Shown: one piece after another, positions 1-7,398 of the stretch | Position numbering within the stretch: the first letter of the stretch is position 1 | Layout: every line of letters begins with the position of its first letter | Assembly (NCBI GenBank): GCA_946621875.1 | Contig: CAMOOX010000025.1 | Coordinates: 1 to 18,522 of the forward strand | Direction of reading: 5' to 3' | From: UBA1738 sp003453455 | GTDB lineage: Bacteria > Bacillota > Clostridia > UBA1381 | DNA length: 18,522 nucleotides | Notes under the pieces: generated by a model | Seen by the model: the letters and a program-made list of their open reading frames with translations, nothing else | Told to the model about the DNA's origin: nothing | The model's database searches: none | Position numbers and translations under genes: made by a program

Positions 1-26
1 AATCATATTGTTATAAATAAATAGAT

Positions 27-54
27 AAAAAAGGACAGTTTTCTGTCCTTTTTT
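27..54. terminator. bidirectional rho-independent terminator
   Basis: A 12-bp perfect stem (27-38 with 43-54) closes a TTTT loop. A run of six A precedes it and six T follow, so it can terminate on either strand. On the plus strand it probably ends a gene lying left of the window. On the minus strand it would back up the tRNA terminator at 59-90. Confidence 0.75.
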
Positions 55-58
55 GCAT

Positions 59-90
59 AAAAAAATCGGAGCAAGAGTATCTTGCTCCGA
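59..90 (-). terminator. terminator of the tRNA-Met gene
   Basis: A 10-bp perfect GC-containing stem (66-75 with 81-90) has a 5-base loop. Read on the minus strand it is followed by seven U (59-65). It begins 3 bases after the encoded CCA of the tRNA, so it is the terminator of that single-gene transcript. Confidence 0.85.
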
Positions 91-93
91 AGA

Positions 94-170
94 TGGTAGC
101 GGTAATAAGATTTGAACTTATGACACCACGGGTATGAACCGTGTGCTCTAGCCAACTGAGCTATACCGCC
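94..170 (-). tRNA. tRNA-Met (CAT anticodon, elongator type)
   Basis: This 77-nt cloverleaf on the minus strand begins GGCGGTA and ends TACCGCT-A-CCA, with the CCA encoded. The acceptor stem pairs throughout, with one G1-U72 wobble. The D-arm reads AGCTCAGTTGGCTAGAGC, and the anticodon stem CACGG/CCGTG encloses TTCATAC. The T-arm loop is TTCAAAT. The paired position 1-72 and the close match to Bacillota GGCGG-type elongator tRNA-Met argue against initiator tRNA. An Ile2 (lysidine-modified CAU) identity is a less likely alternative. Confidence 0.9.
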
Positions 171-189
171 GAATCTCACAACGAAAGCT

Positions 190-218
190 ATTATACCGCA
201 TATTTCTGAAAATGTCAA
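190..218 (-). promoter_or_regulatory. consensus sigma-A promoter for tRNA-Met
   Basis: On the minus strand TTGACA (218-213) and TATAAT (195-190) are both perfect and separated by 17 bases. The expected start is near 183, about a dozen bases before the mature tRNA 5' end. It has no TGn extension, unlike the mRNA promoters in this window. Confidence 0.88.
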
Positions 219-286
219 TAGATTTTAGCAAAAAAATATTATTTTATCGCCATCTTTTGAATATACATTCGGTAAGGGGTGAGGAT

Positions 287-1111
287 ATGAAAAAAATTAT
301 TGCTTTAACTTTATGCGCAGTTCTTTTACAGGGATGTGCTCAAAAAAGTGAAGTAAAAGAAACTTCAAAAGTGGCAGTATCGGAAGAAAAAAGGGTAGAA
401 AACATCAATTCAATCGATAATAAGGGTTTTGGCTGGGGGTTTAAAAAGGAAAAAGGTGAAAAACCTGATATTCCAAAGGAAACAGAAGATATGTTTGCAA
501 AATATGATACATACTATATTGATAACAGCGGTGAAAAGGTTATGTATCTGACATTTGACGAGGGGTATGAAGCAGGTTTCACTCAGCAGATTTTGGACTC
601 TCTCAAAAAGTGCAATGTGCGTGCCGCATTTTTTATTACAGGCGATTACTTTGATAGGGAACAGGAAATCGTTAAGCGTATGTATGATGAGGGACATATA
701 ATTGGTAATCATACCGAAAATCACCCAAATCTTCATAAGCTTGGCGATTATGCGAAGATGCAGGAGGAATTTAAAATTCTTGATGACAAGTATTTTGAAC
801 AGTTTTCCGAGCATATGAAGTATATGCGTCCGCCAGAGGGGGAATATAGCGAGAGGGTACTTGCAGCAGCGCAGGACGCAGGTTATAAAACCATACTTTG
901 GAGCTTTGCATATAAGGATTGGTTAAGGGACAATGTGCGAGGCAAAGAATATGCAAAAGAATCTGTAATACCCTATTTTCACGATGGTGCAATTCTGCTT
1001 CTTCACGCTGTTTCCAAAGACAATGCAGATGCGCTTGAAGATATAATAAATGCTGCAAAAGAGGCGGGGTTTGTTTTTAAGAGTTTAGACTGCCTTAATA
1101 ACGGGCAGTAA
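287..1111 (+). CDS. pdaA: PdaA-type polysaccharide (peptidoglycan) deacetylase, lipoprotein
   Basis: A 274-aa NodB-family (carbohydrate esterase 4) protein. Family members of this type de-N-acetylate muramic acid on the way to muramic delta-lactam in spore cortex. The NodB motifs appear in order: TFDEGYE (89-95), the metal-binding histidines in GNHTENH (140-146), RPPEGEYSE (181-189), and ILLLHAVSKDNADAL (236-250). That last motif is characteristic of PdaA. The N-terminus carries a lipobox LLQGC with Cys17, so it is probably anchored to the outer face of the membrane. I chose ATG 287 because AAGGGGTGAGG lies just upstream and the signal peptide begins there; an ATG at 212 would add 25 residues before it. 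No strong sigma-A promoter is visible upstream, and a weak sigma-G-like match lies at 228-257. The preceding gene is a divergently transcribed tRNA. Confidence 0.9.
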   Translation: MKKIIALTLCAVLLQGCAQKSEVKETSKVAVSEEKRVENINSIDNKGFGWGFKKEKGEKPDIPKETEDMFAKYDTYYIDNSGEKVMYLTFDEGYEAGFTQQILDSLKKCNVRAAFFITGDYFDREQEIVKRMYDEGHIIGNHTENHPNLHKLGDYAKMQEEFKILDDKYFEQFSEHMKYMRPPEGEYSERVLAAAQDAGYKTILWSFAYKDWLRDNVRGKEYAKESVIPYFHDGAILLLHAVSKDNADALEDIINAAKEAGFVFKSLDCLNNGQ

Positions 1112-1126
1112 ATGCGCTATTGTATA

Positions 1127-1155
1127 TTGACAAAAATGCAAAAAAATGCTATAAT
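1127..1155 (+). promoter_or_regulatory. consensus extended -10 promoter of glnN
   Basis: A perfect TTGACA (1127-1132), a 17-base spacer and a perfect TATAAT (1150-1155) are present, with a TGC extended -10 element (1147-1149). Initiation is expected near 1162. It lies just after the pdaA stop, so glnN has its own promoter. Confidence 0.88.
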
Positions 1156-1167
1156 CTGTTTGTTTAG

Positions 1168-1206
1168 GCAAGATGACTCAGATGTGTCTGAACCATCTTG
1201 CTTTTT
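1168..1206 (+). terminator. terminator-like hairpin in the glnN leader (candidate attenuator)
   Basis: The outer stem GCAAGATG (1168-1175) pairs perfectly with CATCTTGC (1194-1201). A symmetric AC/AC internal loop follows, then an inner stem TCAGA (1178-1182) with TCTGA (1187-1191) closed by TGTG. Five T (1202-1206) follow directly. It sits downstream of the strong glnN promoter and about 39 bases before the start codon. It can therefore terminate transcripts begun at that promoter, and it may also end pdaA read-through. It has a T-tract only on the plus strand. Confidence 0.7.
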
Positions 1207-1244
1207 GATTTTATACTGCATACGATAAATAAGGAAGTGAAAAA

Positions 1245-3341
1245 ATGGAAGATTTGTCAGCATTATTTGGCAAAAATGTGTTTAATGAAAGCAGAATGAA
1301 AGAGCGTCTCCCTAAGGAAACATATATTGCCTTGCAAAAGACAATTAAAGACGGTAAGCATCTTGACATAAATATTGCAAATATTGTTGCAAGTGCTATG
1401 AAGGATTGGGCTATTGAAAACGGAGCTACGCATTTTACTCATTGGTTCCAGCCTATGACGGGAATTACCGCAGAAAAGCATGACAGCTTCATATCTCCTA
1501 TTGATGATGGCAACATAATTATGGATTTTTCAGGAAAGGAGCTTGTCAAGGGCGAGTCCGACGCATCAAGTTTTCCATCAGGCGGACTTCGGGCAACCTT
1601 TGAGGCACGCGGATATACTGCATGGGACCCTACTTCCTTTGCCTTTATAAAAAATAATGTTTTATGCATTCCAACGGCCTTTTGCTCATACGGAGGAGAG
1701 GCGCTTGATAAAAAAACCCCGCTTTTGCGCTCAATGGAGGCAATAAACCGCCAGGCTATGAGGGTTATAAAGCTGTTTGGAAATGAAGATGTAACATCTG
1801 TTAAAACAACAGTTGGCGCAGAACAGGAATATTTTTTGGTTGACCGCGATATGTATGATAAGCGCCCCGACCTTCTGTTTACAGGAAGAACGCTTTACGG
1901 CTCAATGCCGCCAAAAGGTCAGGAGCTTGATGACCATTATTACGGAACAATAAAATCAAAAGTTCAAAGTTTTATGGACGAGCTAAATGTTGAGCTGTGG
2001 AAACTTGGAGTTTTTGCAAAAACCGAGCATAATGAGGTTGCACCTGCTCAGCACGAGCTTGCACCTGTATTTACTACGACGAATATAGCCGCAGACCATA
2101 ATCAGCTCACTATGGAGCTTATGCAGAGAATTGCAAAAAAGCACGGTATGGTGTGCTTGCTTCATGAAAAGCCTTTTGAAGGCGTAAATGGCAGCGGAAA
2201 ACATAATAACTGGTCTATTTGTACAAATACCGGAAAAAATCTTCTTGACCCGGGCGAAACGCCGCATGAAAACGCACAGTTTTTGCTGTTTTTATGCAGC
2301 GTTATAAAGGCTGTTGACGATTATCAGGATATGCTGAGAGTATCGGTAACATCACCGGGTAATGACCATCGACTTGGCGCAAATGAAGCTCCGCCTGCAA
2401 TTATATCAATTTTCCTGGGCGAGGAGCTTACTGAAATTTTAGAGGCAATTGAAAACGGCGAAGGATATGACACCAAAGAAAAGACGGTAATGCGTGTGGG
2501 AGTACACGTACTTCCGAAATTCCCGAAGGATACTACCGATAGAAACAGAACAAGTCCGTTTGCTTTTACGGGAAACAAGTTTGAGTTCCGCGCCCTTGGT
2601 TCTTCTGCATCTATTTCGGGCCCTAATGTTGTGCTAAATACAACGGTTGCGGAAAGTCTTAAACAGTTTGCAGATGAGCTTGAAAATGCTGATGATTTTG
2701 ATGCGGCTCTGCATAATTTGATACAAAGGACAATTAAAGAGCATAAGCGCATTATATTCGGTGGTAACGGATATGATGACAATTGGTTAGCTGAGGCGGA
2801 AAAGAGGGGACTTTTAAATCTTAAAACGACTCCTGATTGTTTGCCGTGTTATATAAGTGAAAAGAATATCAGGCTTTTTACCGAGCATAAGGTATTTAAT
2901 GAAACAGAAATGCGTGCAAGGTATGAAATTCATCTTGATAATTATTCAAAAACGATAAATATTGAAGCACTAACTATGGTAGATATGGCAATAAAAGATA
3001 TTCTGCCGGCAGTTTCTTCATTTGTAAAACAGCTTAGTGATACAATAATATCAAAGAAGTCCGCAATAGGGAAAATAGATTGTACTTATGAAGAAAGTAT
3101 TATAAAAGAGATTAGTAGCCTCGAAAATGATACATTTAAAAAAGTCAATGAAATAGAAACGCTTCTGAAAACTGCAAAGGAAAGTGACAAAACAGCGCAG
3201 AAAACAGCTGAGTATTATAAAGATGTTATAATACCCAAAATGAGCGAAATACGCGCGTTGGTGGATAGAATGGAAGTTTTAACCGGCAGAAATTACTGGC
3301 CGTATCCGACATACGCAGATTTACTTTTCGGAGTAAGATAA
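1245..3341 (+). CDS. glnN: type III glutamine synthetase
   Basis: A 698-aa GSIII enzyme, which makes glutamine from glutamate, ammonia and ATP in the cytoplasm. GSIII subunits are typically around 700 residues, against about 450 for GSI. Visible catalytic-domain motifs are GAEQEYFLVD (191-200), VNGSGKHNNWS (314-324), PGNDHRLGANEAPPA (371-385) and RNRTSPFAFTGNKFEFR (433-449). N-terminal sequence around THWFQPMTG (65-73) and SFPSGGLRATFEARGYTAWD (109-128) also fits GSIII. The ATG follows AAGGAAGTGA at good spacing. The gene is monocistronic from its own promoter. The liv operon downstream also has its own promoter, so the two are neighbours in nitrogen metabolism rather than one operon. No PII or glnR-like gene is present in the window. 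Confidence 0.96.
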   Translation: MEDLSALFGKNVFNESRMKERLPKETYIALQKTIKDGKHLDINIANIVASAMKDWAIENGATHFTHWFQPMTGITAEKHDSFISPIDDGNIIMDFSGKELVKGESDASSFPSGGLRATFEARGYTAWDPTSFAFIKNNVLCIPTAFCSYGGEALDKKTPLLRSMEAINRQAMRVIKLFGNEDVTSVKTTVGAEQEYFLVDRDMYDKRPDLLFTGRTLYGSMPPKGQELDDHYYGTIKSKVQSFMDELNVELWKLGVFAKTEHNEVAPAQHELAPVFTTTNIAADHNQLTMELMQRIAKKHGMVCLLHEKPFEGVNGSGKHNNWSICTNTGKNLLDPGETPHENAQFLLFLCSVIKAVDDYQDMLRVSVTSPGNDHRLGANEAPPAIISIFLGEELTEILEAIENGEGYDTKEKTVMRVGVHVLPKFPKDTTDRNRTSPFAFTGNKFEFRALGSSASISGPNVVLNTTVAESLKQFADELENADDFDAALHNLIQRTIKEHKRIIFGGNGYDDNWLAEAEKRGLLNLKTTPDCLPCYISEKNIRLFTEHKVFNETEMRARYEIHLDNYSKTINIEALTMVDMAIKDILPAVSSFVKQLSDTIISKKSAIGKIDCTYEESIIKEISSLENDTFKKVNEIETLLKTAKESDKTAQKTAEYYKDVIIPKMSEIRALVDRMEVLTGRNYWPYPTYADLLFGVR

Positions 3342-3357
3342 AAATTTTTGCAAAAAA

Positions 3358-3386
3358 TTGACTAATTAGGGAAAATATGATATAAT
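3358..3386 (+). promoter_or_regulatory. extended -10 promoter of the liv operon
   Basis: TTGACT (3358-3363, 5 of 6), a 17-base spacer and a perfect TATAAT (3381-3386) are present, with TGA extending the -10 (3378-3380). An AGGAGG ribosome site at 3418-3423 precedes the ATG at 3429 by five bases. Confidence 0.87.
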
Positions 3387-3428
3387 AACAAGAAATTTCA
3401 CATTAGTGATTTATTTTAGGAGGTTAAT

Positions 3429-4589
3429 ATGAAAAAGATTTTATCCTTGACACTTGCAGCAATTTTGGCTGCAACAGCACTTTCAGGCTGCGGGAAAAAA
3501 GACGGAGAAGGCATGGTGAATGAAAACACACTTGTAATCGGCGGAATAGGACCTTTAACAGGTGCTGCGGCAACTTACGGAAATGCCGTGAAGAACGGTG
3601 CAACACTTGCAGTTGAAGAAATTAACGCAGCAGGCGGCGTTAACGGAATGATGTTGAAACTTGCATTTGAAGATGATGAACATGATGCAGAAAAGTCTGT
3701 AAATGCTTATAACACATTAAAAGATAACGGAATGAAGGTTTTGATGGGTACTGTAACCAGTGTTCCTTGTGTTGCAGTTGCTGATAAGACAAAGGAAGAC
3801 AATATGTTCCAGCTCACACCGTCAGGATCTTCTGTTGACTGTATTGTAAATGACAATGCATTCAGGGTATGTTTCAGCGACCCTAACCAGGGAATTGCTT
3901 CTGCTCAGTACATTGCAGAGAATGATATAGCAAAAAAAGTCGCAGTAATTTATAACAGTTCTGATGTATATTCACAAGGAATTTACGAGAAATTTGCACA
4001 GGAATCTGCTAAAAGGAATATCGAAATTGTTGCAGCAGAGGCTTTCACAAAGGATTCAGCAACCGACTTTACAGTACAAATTCAAAAAATTAAGGAAAGC
4101 GGTGCAGAACTTGTATTCCTTCCAATCTATTATCAGGAAGCTGCTTTAATTCTTACTCAGGCTGAAAAGGCAGGACTTGAAACTTTGTTCTTTGGCTGTG
4201 ACGGTCTTGACGGCCTTATAGATCAGCTTGGCAATAATTCAGCTTTGGCAGACGGAGTTATGCTTTTAACACCATTTGCAGCAGATGCTGATGATGAAAA
4301 GACTGTTGAATTTGTAAAGTCATATAAGGCTATGTTCAAAAATGAGACTCCTAATCAGTTTGCAGCAGACGGATATGATGCAATTTATATCATAAAGGCA
4401 GCGTTAGAAGATGCAGGAGTAAGTGATGCCAGCATAAGCGTTTCTGACCTTTGCGAAGCATTAAAGACTTCTATGACAAAAATAACTGTTGACGGTGTTA
4501 CAGGCGCTATGCAGTGGTCTGCTGACGGCGAGCCGACAAAAGAGCCGAAAGCAATGGTTATTGAAAATGGTTCATATAAGGCAAAATAA
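3429..4589 (+). CDS. livJ: branched-chain amino-acid ABC transporter, substrate-binding lipoprotein
   Basis: A 386-aa LivJ/LivK-type periplasmic-binding-fold protein (type 1, Leu/Ile/Val-binding). A signal peptide ends in the lipobox ALSGC with Cys21, so the protein is tethered outside the membrane, as expected in a Gram-positive. The family opening is clear: LVIGGIGPLTGAAATYGNAV (35-54), then the EEINAAGGVNG segment (63-73). Later VAVIYNSSDVYSQG and VFLPIYYQEAA are typical of the second lobe. It is the first gene of an operon with both permeases and both ATPases, so the transporter is complete. Ligand preference among Leu, Ile, Val or related amides cannot be read from sequence alone. A strong AGGAGG site and the palindrome after the gene suggest it is made in excess over the membrane components. 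Confidence 0.94.
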   Translation: MKKILSLTLAAILAATALSGCGKKDGEGMVNENTLVIGGIGPLTGAAATYGNAVKNGATLAVEEINAAGGVNGMMLKLAFEDDEHDAEKSVNAYNTLKDNGMKVLMGTVTSVPCVAVADKTKEDNMFQLTPSGSSVDCIVNDNAFRVCFSDPNQGIASAQYIAENDIAKKVAVIYNSSDVYSQGIYEKFAQESAKRNIEIVAAEAFTKDSATDFTVQIQKIKESGAELVFLPIYYQEAALILTQAEKAGLETLFFGCDGLDGLIDQLGNNSALADGVMLLTPFAADADDEKTVEFVKSYKAMFKNETPNQFAADGYDAIYIIKAALEDAGVSDASISVSDLCEALKTSMTKITVDGVTGAMQWSADGEPTKEPKAMVIENGSYKAK

Positions 4590-4596
4590 TTTTAAT

Positions 4597-4641
4597 TTCG
4601 AGAAATAACCGAAAATTTTCGGTTATTTCTCGAATGTTTTT
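4597..4641 (+). terminator. 38-base perfect palindrome plus T-tract between livJ and livH
   Basis: Bases 4597-4615 are the exact reverse complement of 4616-4634, giving a 19-bp arm with no spacer. In RNA a loop of about four bases forms at the AAAATTTT centre. The run TGTTTTTG (4635-4642) follows. It sits 8 bases after the livJ stop and 30 before livH. This is the usual place for a leaky terminator or a 3'-protecting hairpin that raises binding-protein mRNA above permease mRNA. Confidence 0.75.
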
Positions 4642-4663
4642 GTAAATGGAGTAGTGCGTAATA

Positions 4664-5536
4664 ATGAGTTTCTTATCTTACTTTATAACAGGTGTCAGCC
4701 TTGGTGGAATTTATGCCTTGATTGCGCTTGGATATACAATGGTTTACGGTATTGCAAAAATGCTTAATTTTGCACATGGTGATGTTATTATGATAGGCGG
4801 ATATGTTGCATTTGTTGCTATGTCTTCTATGCACACATCTGTATTTTGGGCAGTAACCATAAGTATTTTTGTATGTATAATTTTGGGTGTCTTGATTGAA
4901 AAAGTAGCGTATAAACCTTTAAGAAGTGCGTCTCCGCTTGCTATTTTAATAACAGCAATAGGTGTTTCATATCTTTTGCAGAATATCGCACTTTTGATTT
5001 TTGGCTCGGCGGCAAAAAGTTTCAATTCTGTTGTTCCAAAATTTAAACTTAGTACGGCGGTTAATATAACGGGCGAAACCGTTGTTACAATTATAGTTAC
5101 TATAATAATTGCAGTTGTTCTTACACTTTTTGTAAATAAGACAAAAAGCGGAAAAGCTATGAGGGCTGTTTCGGAGGATAAAGGAGCCGCACAGCTTATG
5201 GGAATCAATGTTAACAATACAATTTCTCTGACATTTGCAATAGGTTCAGGACTTGCGGCTGTTGCAAGTATATTGCTTTGTTCCACCTATCCGCAGATAA
5301 ATCCTTATACGGGTGCTATGCCCGGTATAAAGGCGTTTACTGCGGCTGTATTCGGCGGAATAGGTAGTATTCCGGGTGCAATGGTCGGCGGTATTGTTTT
5401 GGGAATTATTGAAAGTCTGTCAAAGGCGTATATTTCCTCTCAGCTTTCCGATGCAATAGTTTTTGCAGTACTTATTCTGATACTCTTATTTAAACCCACA
5501 GGCCTTTTCGGCAAAAAAATAAACGAGAAAGTATGA
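4664..5536 (+). CDS. livH: branched-chain amino-acid ABC transporter permease LivH
   Basis: A 290-aa integral membrane permease of the LivH family, one half of the translocation pore with LivM. The N-terminus (SLGGIYALIALGYTMVYGI, 12-30) is the family signature, followed by MLNFAHGDVIMIGGY. KSGKAMRAVSEDKGAAQLMG is the cytoplasmic loop that contacts the ATPases. GIGSIPGAMVGGIVLGI near the C-terminus is also typical. Multiple hydrophobic segments are evident throughout. The ribosome site is poor: only GGAG (4648-4651), 12 bases before the ATG. This fits lower synthesis than livJ. It is followed at once by livM. Confidence 0.93.
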   Translation: MSFLSYFITGVSLGGIYALIALGYTMVYGIAKMLNFAHGDVIMIGGYVAFVAMSSMHTSVFWAVTISIFVCIILGVLIEKVAYKPLRSASPLAILITAIGVSYLLQNIALLIFGSAAKSFNSVVPKFKLSTAVNITGETVVTIIVTIIIAVVLTLFVNKTKSGKAMRAVSEDKGAAQLMGINVNNTISLTFAIGSGLAAVASILLCSTYPQINPYTGAMPGIKAFTAAVFGGIGSIPGAMVGGIVLGIIESLSKAYISSQLSDAIVFAVLILILLFKPTGLFGKKINEKV

Positions 5537-5546
5537 GGTGGCATAT

Positions 5547-6620
5547 ATGACTGAAAAATTAAAATATGCTACCCGTGACAGATTAGTTACATACTCGGTA
5601 GTTGTTATTGCGTTTTTGATTTCACAAATTCTTGTTGTAACGGGTGTTGCATCACATAAATTTACAGGACTCTTAATACCTATTTCGGTAAATATTTTGC
5701 TTGCCGTATCCTTAAACCTTGTTGTGGGTATATCGGGCGAGCTCAGCCTTGGTCACGCAGGATTTATGTGCATCGGTGCGTATGCAGGAAGCCTTTTTTC
5801 TGTACTTATGCAAGGAATTATTACATCTTCTTATATTCGTTTTCCGCTTGCAATACTTTTGGGCGGAATTGTTGCCGCAATACTTGGATTTTTGATAGGA
5901 ATTCCTGTTTTAAGACTTCGCGGCGATTATCTTGCCATTGTGACACTGGCATTTGGAGAGATAATCAAAAATATTTTTAATAATATGTACCTTGCGGCAG
6001 ATAAAAACGGCATTTTCTTTTCTATGACTGCTGAAAAATATACAAAGCATGTTTTTGACGCGGCTACTAAGGTGGATTACATAAAAGGTGCGCAAGGTAT
6101 AACAGGAACACCGCAGGATTCAAATTTTGTGATTTGTTTTATTGTCATAATGATTGCGCTTTTTGTTCTTCTTAATCTCATTGACTCAAAAACCGGCAGA
6201 AATATAATGGCTGCAAGAGATAACAGAATTGCGGCAGAGGCAATGGGAATAAATGTAACAAAAGCAAAAATGACAGCCTTTGTTGTATCGTCATTTTTTG
6301 CTGGGGTTGCAGGCGTTTTGTATTCACATAATTTGAAAACTCTCGTTGCGACAAAATTTGATTATAATCTTTCAATACTCGTACTCGTGTTTGTAGTTCT
6401 CGGTGGTATGAATAAGATGCGTAATGTAATAATTTCTGCAACAATTTTGTATGCACTTCCTGAGGCTTTAAGATTTCTTTCGGACTATCGTATGCTTTTA
6501 TATGCAATAGTGCTTATTGTAATGATGATACTAAATAACAATAAGGGCTTTATTGCAGCAAAAAAGAGACTGTCACCCAGGAATCTGTTTAAAAAGAGCG
6601 TGAAAGAGGTGACTAAATAG
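5547..6620 (+). CDS. livM: branched-chain amino-acid ABC transporter permease LivM
   Basis: The second permease subunit, 357 aa from the ATG chosen here. Family features are LNLVVGISGELSLGHAGFM, in which GELSLGHAGF is the LivM hallmark, then GIPVLRLRGDYLAIVTLAFG, and the EAA-like loop TGRNIMAARDNRIAAEAMGI. The C-terminus is basic and cytoplasmic. I chose ATG 5547 because GAGGTGG (5535-5541) lies five bases upstream. An in-frame GTG at 5538 would overlap that site and has no good site of its own; using it would add three residues. The gap to the livH stop is 10 bases, and the stop codon overlaps the livG start. Confidence 0.92.
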   Translation: MTEKLKYATRDRLVTYSVVVIAFLISQILVVTGVASHKFTGLLIPISVNILLAVSLNLVVGISGELSLGHAGFMCIGAYAGSLFSVLMQGIITSSYIRFPLAILLGGIVAAILGFLIGIPVLRLRGDYLAIVTLAFGEIIKNIFNNMYLAADKNGIFFSMTAEKYTKHVFDAATKVDYIKGAQGITGTPQDSNFVICFIVIMIALFVLLNLIDSKTGRNIMAARDNRIAAEAMGINVTKAKMTAFVVSSFFAGVAGVLYSHNLKTLVATKFDYNLSILVLVFVVLGGMNKMRNVIISATILYALPEALRFLSDYRMLLYAIVLIVMMILNNNKGFIAAKKRLSPRNLFKKSVKEVTK

Positions 6621-7384
6621 TGGCAATTTTGGAGATTAATAACTTAGGCATAAGTTTTGGCGGATTAAAAGCCGTTGACGGACTTGATATGAAAATAGAA
6701 GAGGGACAGCTTTACGGTCTTATCGGTCCTAACGGAGCGGGAAAGACAACTGTATTTAACCTTTTAACAGGCGTATATCAGCCAACGGAAGGAACTTTTT
6801 GCTTTGACGGAACAGAGGTCAAAAACTCTAATCCTGTTAAAATAAATAAGATGGGAATAGCAAGAACATTCCAAAATATTCGTCTTTTTTCACAAATGAG
6901 TGTTTTGGATAATGTTTTGGTTGGTTTCCACGATAGTGTAAACTACGGTTTTTTTGAGAGTATTACGCACATAGGCAGATTTAATAAAGAGGAAAAAAAG
7001 TATCATAAAAAAGCTCTTGAACTTTTGGAAGTTTTTGATATGGCGAATGAAAAAGATTATCTTGCATGCAATTTGCCCTACGGAAAGCAGCGTAAACTGG
7101 AAATCGCAAGAGCTTTGGCAACAAATCCCAAGCTTTTGCTTTTAGATGAGCCTGCGGCAGGTATGAATCCTAACGAAACCGCAGAGCTCATGCAAACAAT
7201 AAAATTTGTGCGTGAAAAGTTTAATGTAACAGTGCTTTTGATTGAGCATGATATGAAGCTTGTAAGCGGTATATGTGAAGAACTTACAGTGCTTAATTTC
7301 GGTACAGTTCTTGCACAAGGTAAGACAAAAGATGTGCTTAACGATCCTAAGGTAATCACGGCATATCTTGGTGAAGATGAATAG
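6620..7384 (+). CDS. livG: branched-chain amino-acid ABC transporter ATPase LivG
   Basis: A 254-aa ATP-binding subunit. Walker A is GPNGAGKT (36-43), the signature loop is the degenerate LPYGKQR (152-158), Walker B is LLLLDEP (172-178), and the switch histidine is H210 in LLIEHDM. The phrases GIARTFQNIRLF and AAGMNPNET are typical of LivG rather than LivF. It starts with GTG whose first base is the last base of the livM TAG (TAGTG), with AAGAGGTGA at 6604-6612. The overlap suggests translational coupling. It is expected to form a heterodimer with LivF below the membrane. Confidence 0.95.
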   Translation: MAILEINNLGISFGGLKAVDGLDMKIEEGQLYGLIGPNGAGKTTVFNLLTGVYQPTEGTFCFDGTEVKNSNPVKINKMGIARTFQNIRLFSQMSVLDNVLVGFHDSVNYGFFESITHIGRFNKEEKKYHKKALELLEVFDMANEKDYLACNLPYGKQRKLEIARALATNPKLLLLDEPAAGMNPNETAELMQTIKFVREKFNVTVLLIEHDMKLVSGICEELTVLNFGTVLAQGKTKDVLNDPKVITAYLGEDE

Positions 7385-7398
7385 GAGGTGCCTTTTTA

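Noticed and set aside
212..286. Upstream ATG that would extend pdaA by 25 codons
   Set aside because: It lacks a ribosome site and would bury the lipoprotein signal peptide that begins at 287, where a clear site is present.
410..814. 134-codon minus-strand frame opposite pdaA
   Set aside because: The PdaA motifs are intact on the plus strand. The opposing frame has no start signal and low-complexity sequence.
1168..1206. ANTAR-type antiterminator target in the glnN leader
   Set aside because: Only one hairpin is transcribed, and its six-base inner loop (ATGTGT) has T rather than G at position 4. The tandem A1/G4 hexaloop pattern is therefore absent.
3341..3359. AATTTTTGCAAAAAATT inverted repeat after glnN as a terminator
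   Set aside because: The stem is A/T only, has no T-tract after it, and overlaps the -35 of the liv promoter. It is best explained by base composition.
4744..5286. 180-codon open frame on the minus strand opposite livH
   Set aside because: livH is clearly real from its family motifs. The antisense frame has no ribosome site, no recognisable domain and a composition expected from the complement of a hydrophobic gene.
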